In this document: positions 36,580 through 64,000 of the stretch, piece by piece
Numbering within the stretch: the stretch's first letter is position 1
Layout: each line of letters starts with the position of its first letter
NCBI RefSeq assembly: GCF_024868665.1
Contig: NC_079891.1
Coordinates: forward strand, 16,970,276-17,034,275
Direction of reading: 5' to 3'
DNA: 64,000 bases
Source of the DNA: Triplophysa rosa
Taxonomy: Eukaryota > Chordata > Actinopteri > Cypriniformes > Nemacheilidae
The notes under the pieces: model-generated
Told to the model about the DNA's origin: nothing
Seen by the model: only the letters and a program-made list of their open reading frames with translations
Database searches by the model: none
Translations under genes and position numbers: made by a program

Positions 36580-38470
36580 AGTTTTTATAGATATTTGAAT
36601 GCAAAAACCTTACTTTAAATGTCCCTTTAATGTTTATTCTTTGTGCCTTGGGGAAATATTAATATTAACATATTTGACCTGTCCAACAACAATAGTACAG
36701 TTACCTAAAGCAATTTTGTTATATGATTAATATGTGATATGTTAAAGAGGAAAACAGACCAATATAATGTATATATTTTATAAAATAACACAATAAAAAA
36801 TAACCTTTTTCATAATACTTGTAATACTAGTAGCTCCTATGCATAAACTGAATCTCAAGTACAAAATATTCGATGTCTTTATTCACAATAGCAGAAAGTC
36901 TGAAAGACTATAGAAATACTCATGATTGCTTATTTCATATACACACTTGTGCTTAATACTGAGCTCAATTAAATTACAGCCATTTCAGTTGGAAATGCAA
37001 TATTTACAGAAGACAACTCAAGAACAATATAACAACAGCAATGATACAGTATATCCTATCAGGGAGAGGACTCACTTTAAAGTCTCCGATGTGAGTAAAC
37101 ATGACGATTGATTCACAGCTGAAAAAATATGGTCAACCAAACCTTATGAAATGCAGAAATGTACATTTTCAAATAAAAAAACTGCTAATATATGGTGACA
37201 ATGCTTGTTTAATAAAGGGAATGCCCGTGACGTCACCATCAGCTGGAGAGACTGCCGTTCCGCCTACTGAGTGGCAAAAAGATTAAGCGACGATATTAGT
37301 GTACAGAGTGAAATCCACGAAAACGCATCTAAAATGGTGAAAAGTTGTTATGCAATCAGTTGTGCAAACAGGTTCAACAAGAATTCAGAATAAGGCGTCG
37401 AAATAAGGTATGTTCATGCCGGGAAAAGTAATGTCGCATACCAACGTCCACTGAACACTATTTGGCAAGTTACTGTCAAGTCCAACTAAATTTTATTTAA
37501 GCTAATAATTATTTACACTGGGATTTTAACAGCTGTCGTTGTTTCAACCAGCCATTTTGCTGAATGTTTTGCCACTCAATGGGTGCGTATTCAGACATGT
37601 TTACATGAGAAAGTGACGTCAATGCATACCCCATATGTGAACATGTATTTTAAATGCTAATAATCCGATAGTGTTCAAGTATTTAAAGATAAAGTGAGTG
37701 TAAACAATGTGGCTTTGTATGTCTGAGTGGCTGACATGTCAATTGGAATAAATTGGAATAAAATTACACACTTCACATTTCTTAAACCCCATTGCACCAT
37801 CTCTGCCTAAAGCATAAAACTGCATGTTATGTTATGTACTTATCTTTACATGTGTCAAAGTTAAGGTTAACTAGCTGAACTTCTAATAAAATCATTATTA
37901 AAATGTTTTGTATATTTTAAACCCAAAAAGTCATAGATTGCAGCTTTATGATTAAATAATAAATTAAAGGAACATTAAAAACACATATTTTGATTACAGA
38001 GACAAGATCCAAATCCAAACCAGATCAAAGAAAAACATAATCAGGTAAAAAAAACCTTATTCACAAAGATTTAGATAAAAATAACTAATCTCTATTCTAT
38101 CAGATCGGGCAGAGTGAAGACACTCTGTAGTGGTTTGCATTATCACCTTATAACCAGAGACAGTACGGCAGGCATGTAAAACAATTGTCACAAATTAAAT
38201 TAAATTATACAAGGATGCAGTTATTAACATATCATTTATACTTTTTACAATTATGTTTTAATAGTTTTCAAAAAGGACAAAGTTTAAAATAAGGACATTA
38301 AAAATACTATAACCCCGCATATAAGCCCACTGCAAAGCTGCAGAAGCCTTGATTTGTACAAAATCAATGTGCAACAAATTCATCATAAAGAAGTTGCAAA
38401 AAGCTATGCAAAATATAATATGTACAATAAATGCCTACCACAGTTTGGCACCTTCACATACATGCAAATG
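36580..38470. other. pdzd2 3' flank and probable 3' UTR
   Basis: AT-rich DNA downstream of the pdzd2 stop (minus strand) apart from the element at 37210-37640. A minus-strand AATAAA occurs near 37489, but its use as polyadenylation signal is not established. No other gene seen. Confidence 0.45.
37210..37640. mobile_element. MITE-like element carrying a broken THAP-like start
   Basis: Ends AAAGGGAATGCCCGTGACGT and, inverted at the right, GTGACGTCAATGCATACCCC. A short frame at 37334-37391 reads MVKSCYAISCANRFNKNSE and then stops. The C-x4-C spacing and the NRF motif resemble a THAP domain N-terminus. THAP domains are found in P-element and Kolobok transposases, so this is probably a transposase relic. 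Confidence 0.45.

Positions 38471-64000
<25,530 letters not shown>

Overview
This window is vertebrate nuclear DNA, most likely from a cyprinid-type teleost fish. It has long introns with GT...AG ends, is AT-rich, and carries a dense load of fish-type mobile elements: hAT MITEs with 8-bp target duplications, a Tc1/mariner element, solo LTRs, a tRNA-derived SINE and L2-like tails. I saw no bacterial-type operons, CRISPR arrays, rRNA genes or functional tRNA genes. The species is an inference from repeat types.

Two protein-coding genes are present, both on the minus strand and both incomplete in the window. (1) parp8 (mono-ADP-ribosyltransferase PARP8): the initiator exon lies at 17904-17994 and eight more coding exons run leftward to 503. 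Together they encode about the first 220 residues; the catalytic domain is off the left edge. (2) pdzd2 (multi-PDZ scaffold PDZD2): 19 coding exons from the right edge (63936-64000) to a stop at 38471. They encode about 1,900 residues, with five PDZ domains in view. All splice phases agree across the 18 exons from 55597 to 38471. The link from the right-edge exon to 55597 does not keep phase, so at least one exon between them is unidentified.

Layout: 1-18 kb, parp8 5' half with repeat-filled introns, including a 1.6-kb hAT-like element carrying a roughly 20-copy 44-bp minisatellite. 18-38.4 kb, intergenic DNA made largely of nested transposons, including a structurally intact Tc1/mariner (DD36E spacing) at 22631-23851 and a nested hAT complex at 32.2-34.4 kb. 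38.5-64 kb, pdzd2, including one 2.6-kb exon.

The most notable coding observations are an in-frame TAG in the middle of the giant pdzd2 exon, and a complete central PDZ domain (exons at 47502 and 46154) in a place where my memory of the human protein shows only a degenerate remnant. I found no convincing undescribed biological system. The unusual features are those two points plus several well-dated nested mobile elements. All family assignments are from recognition of the sequence, not from database searches.
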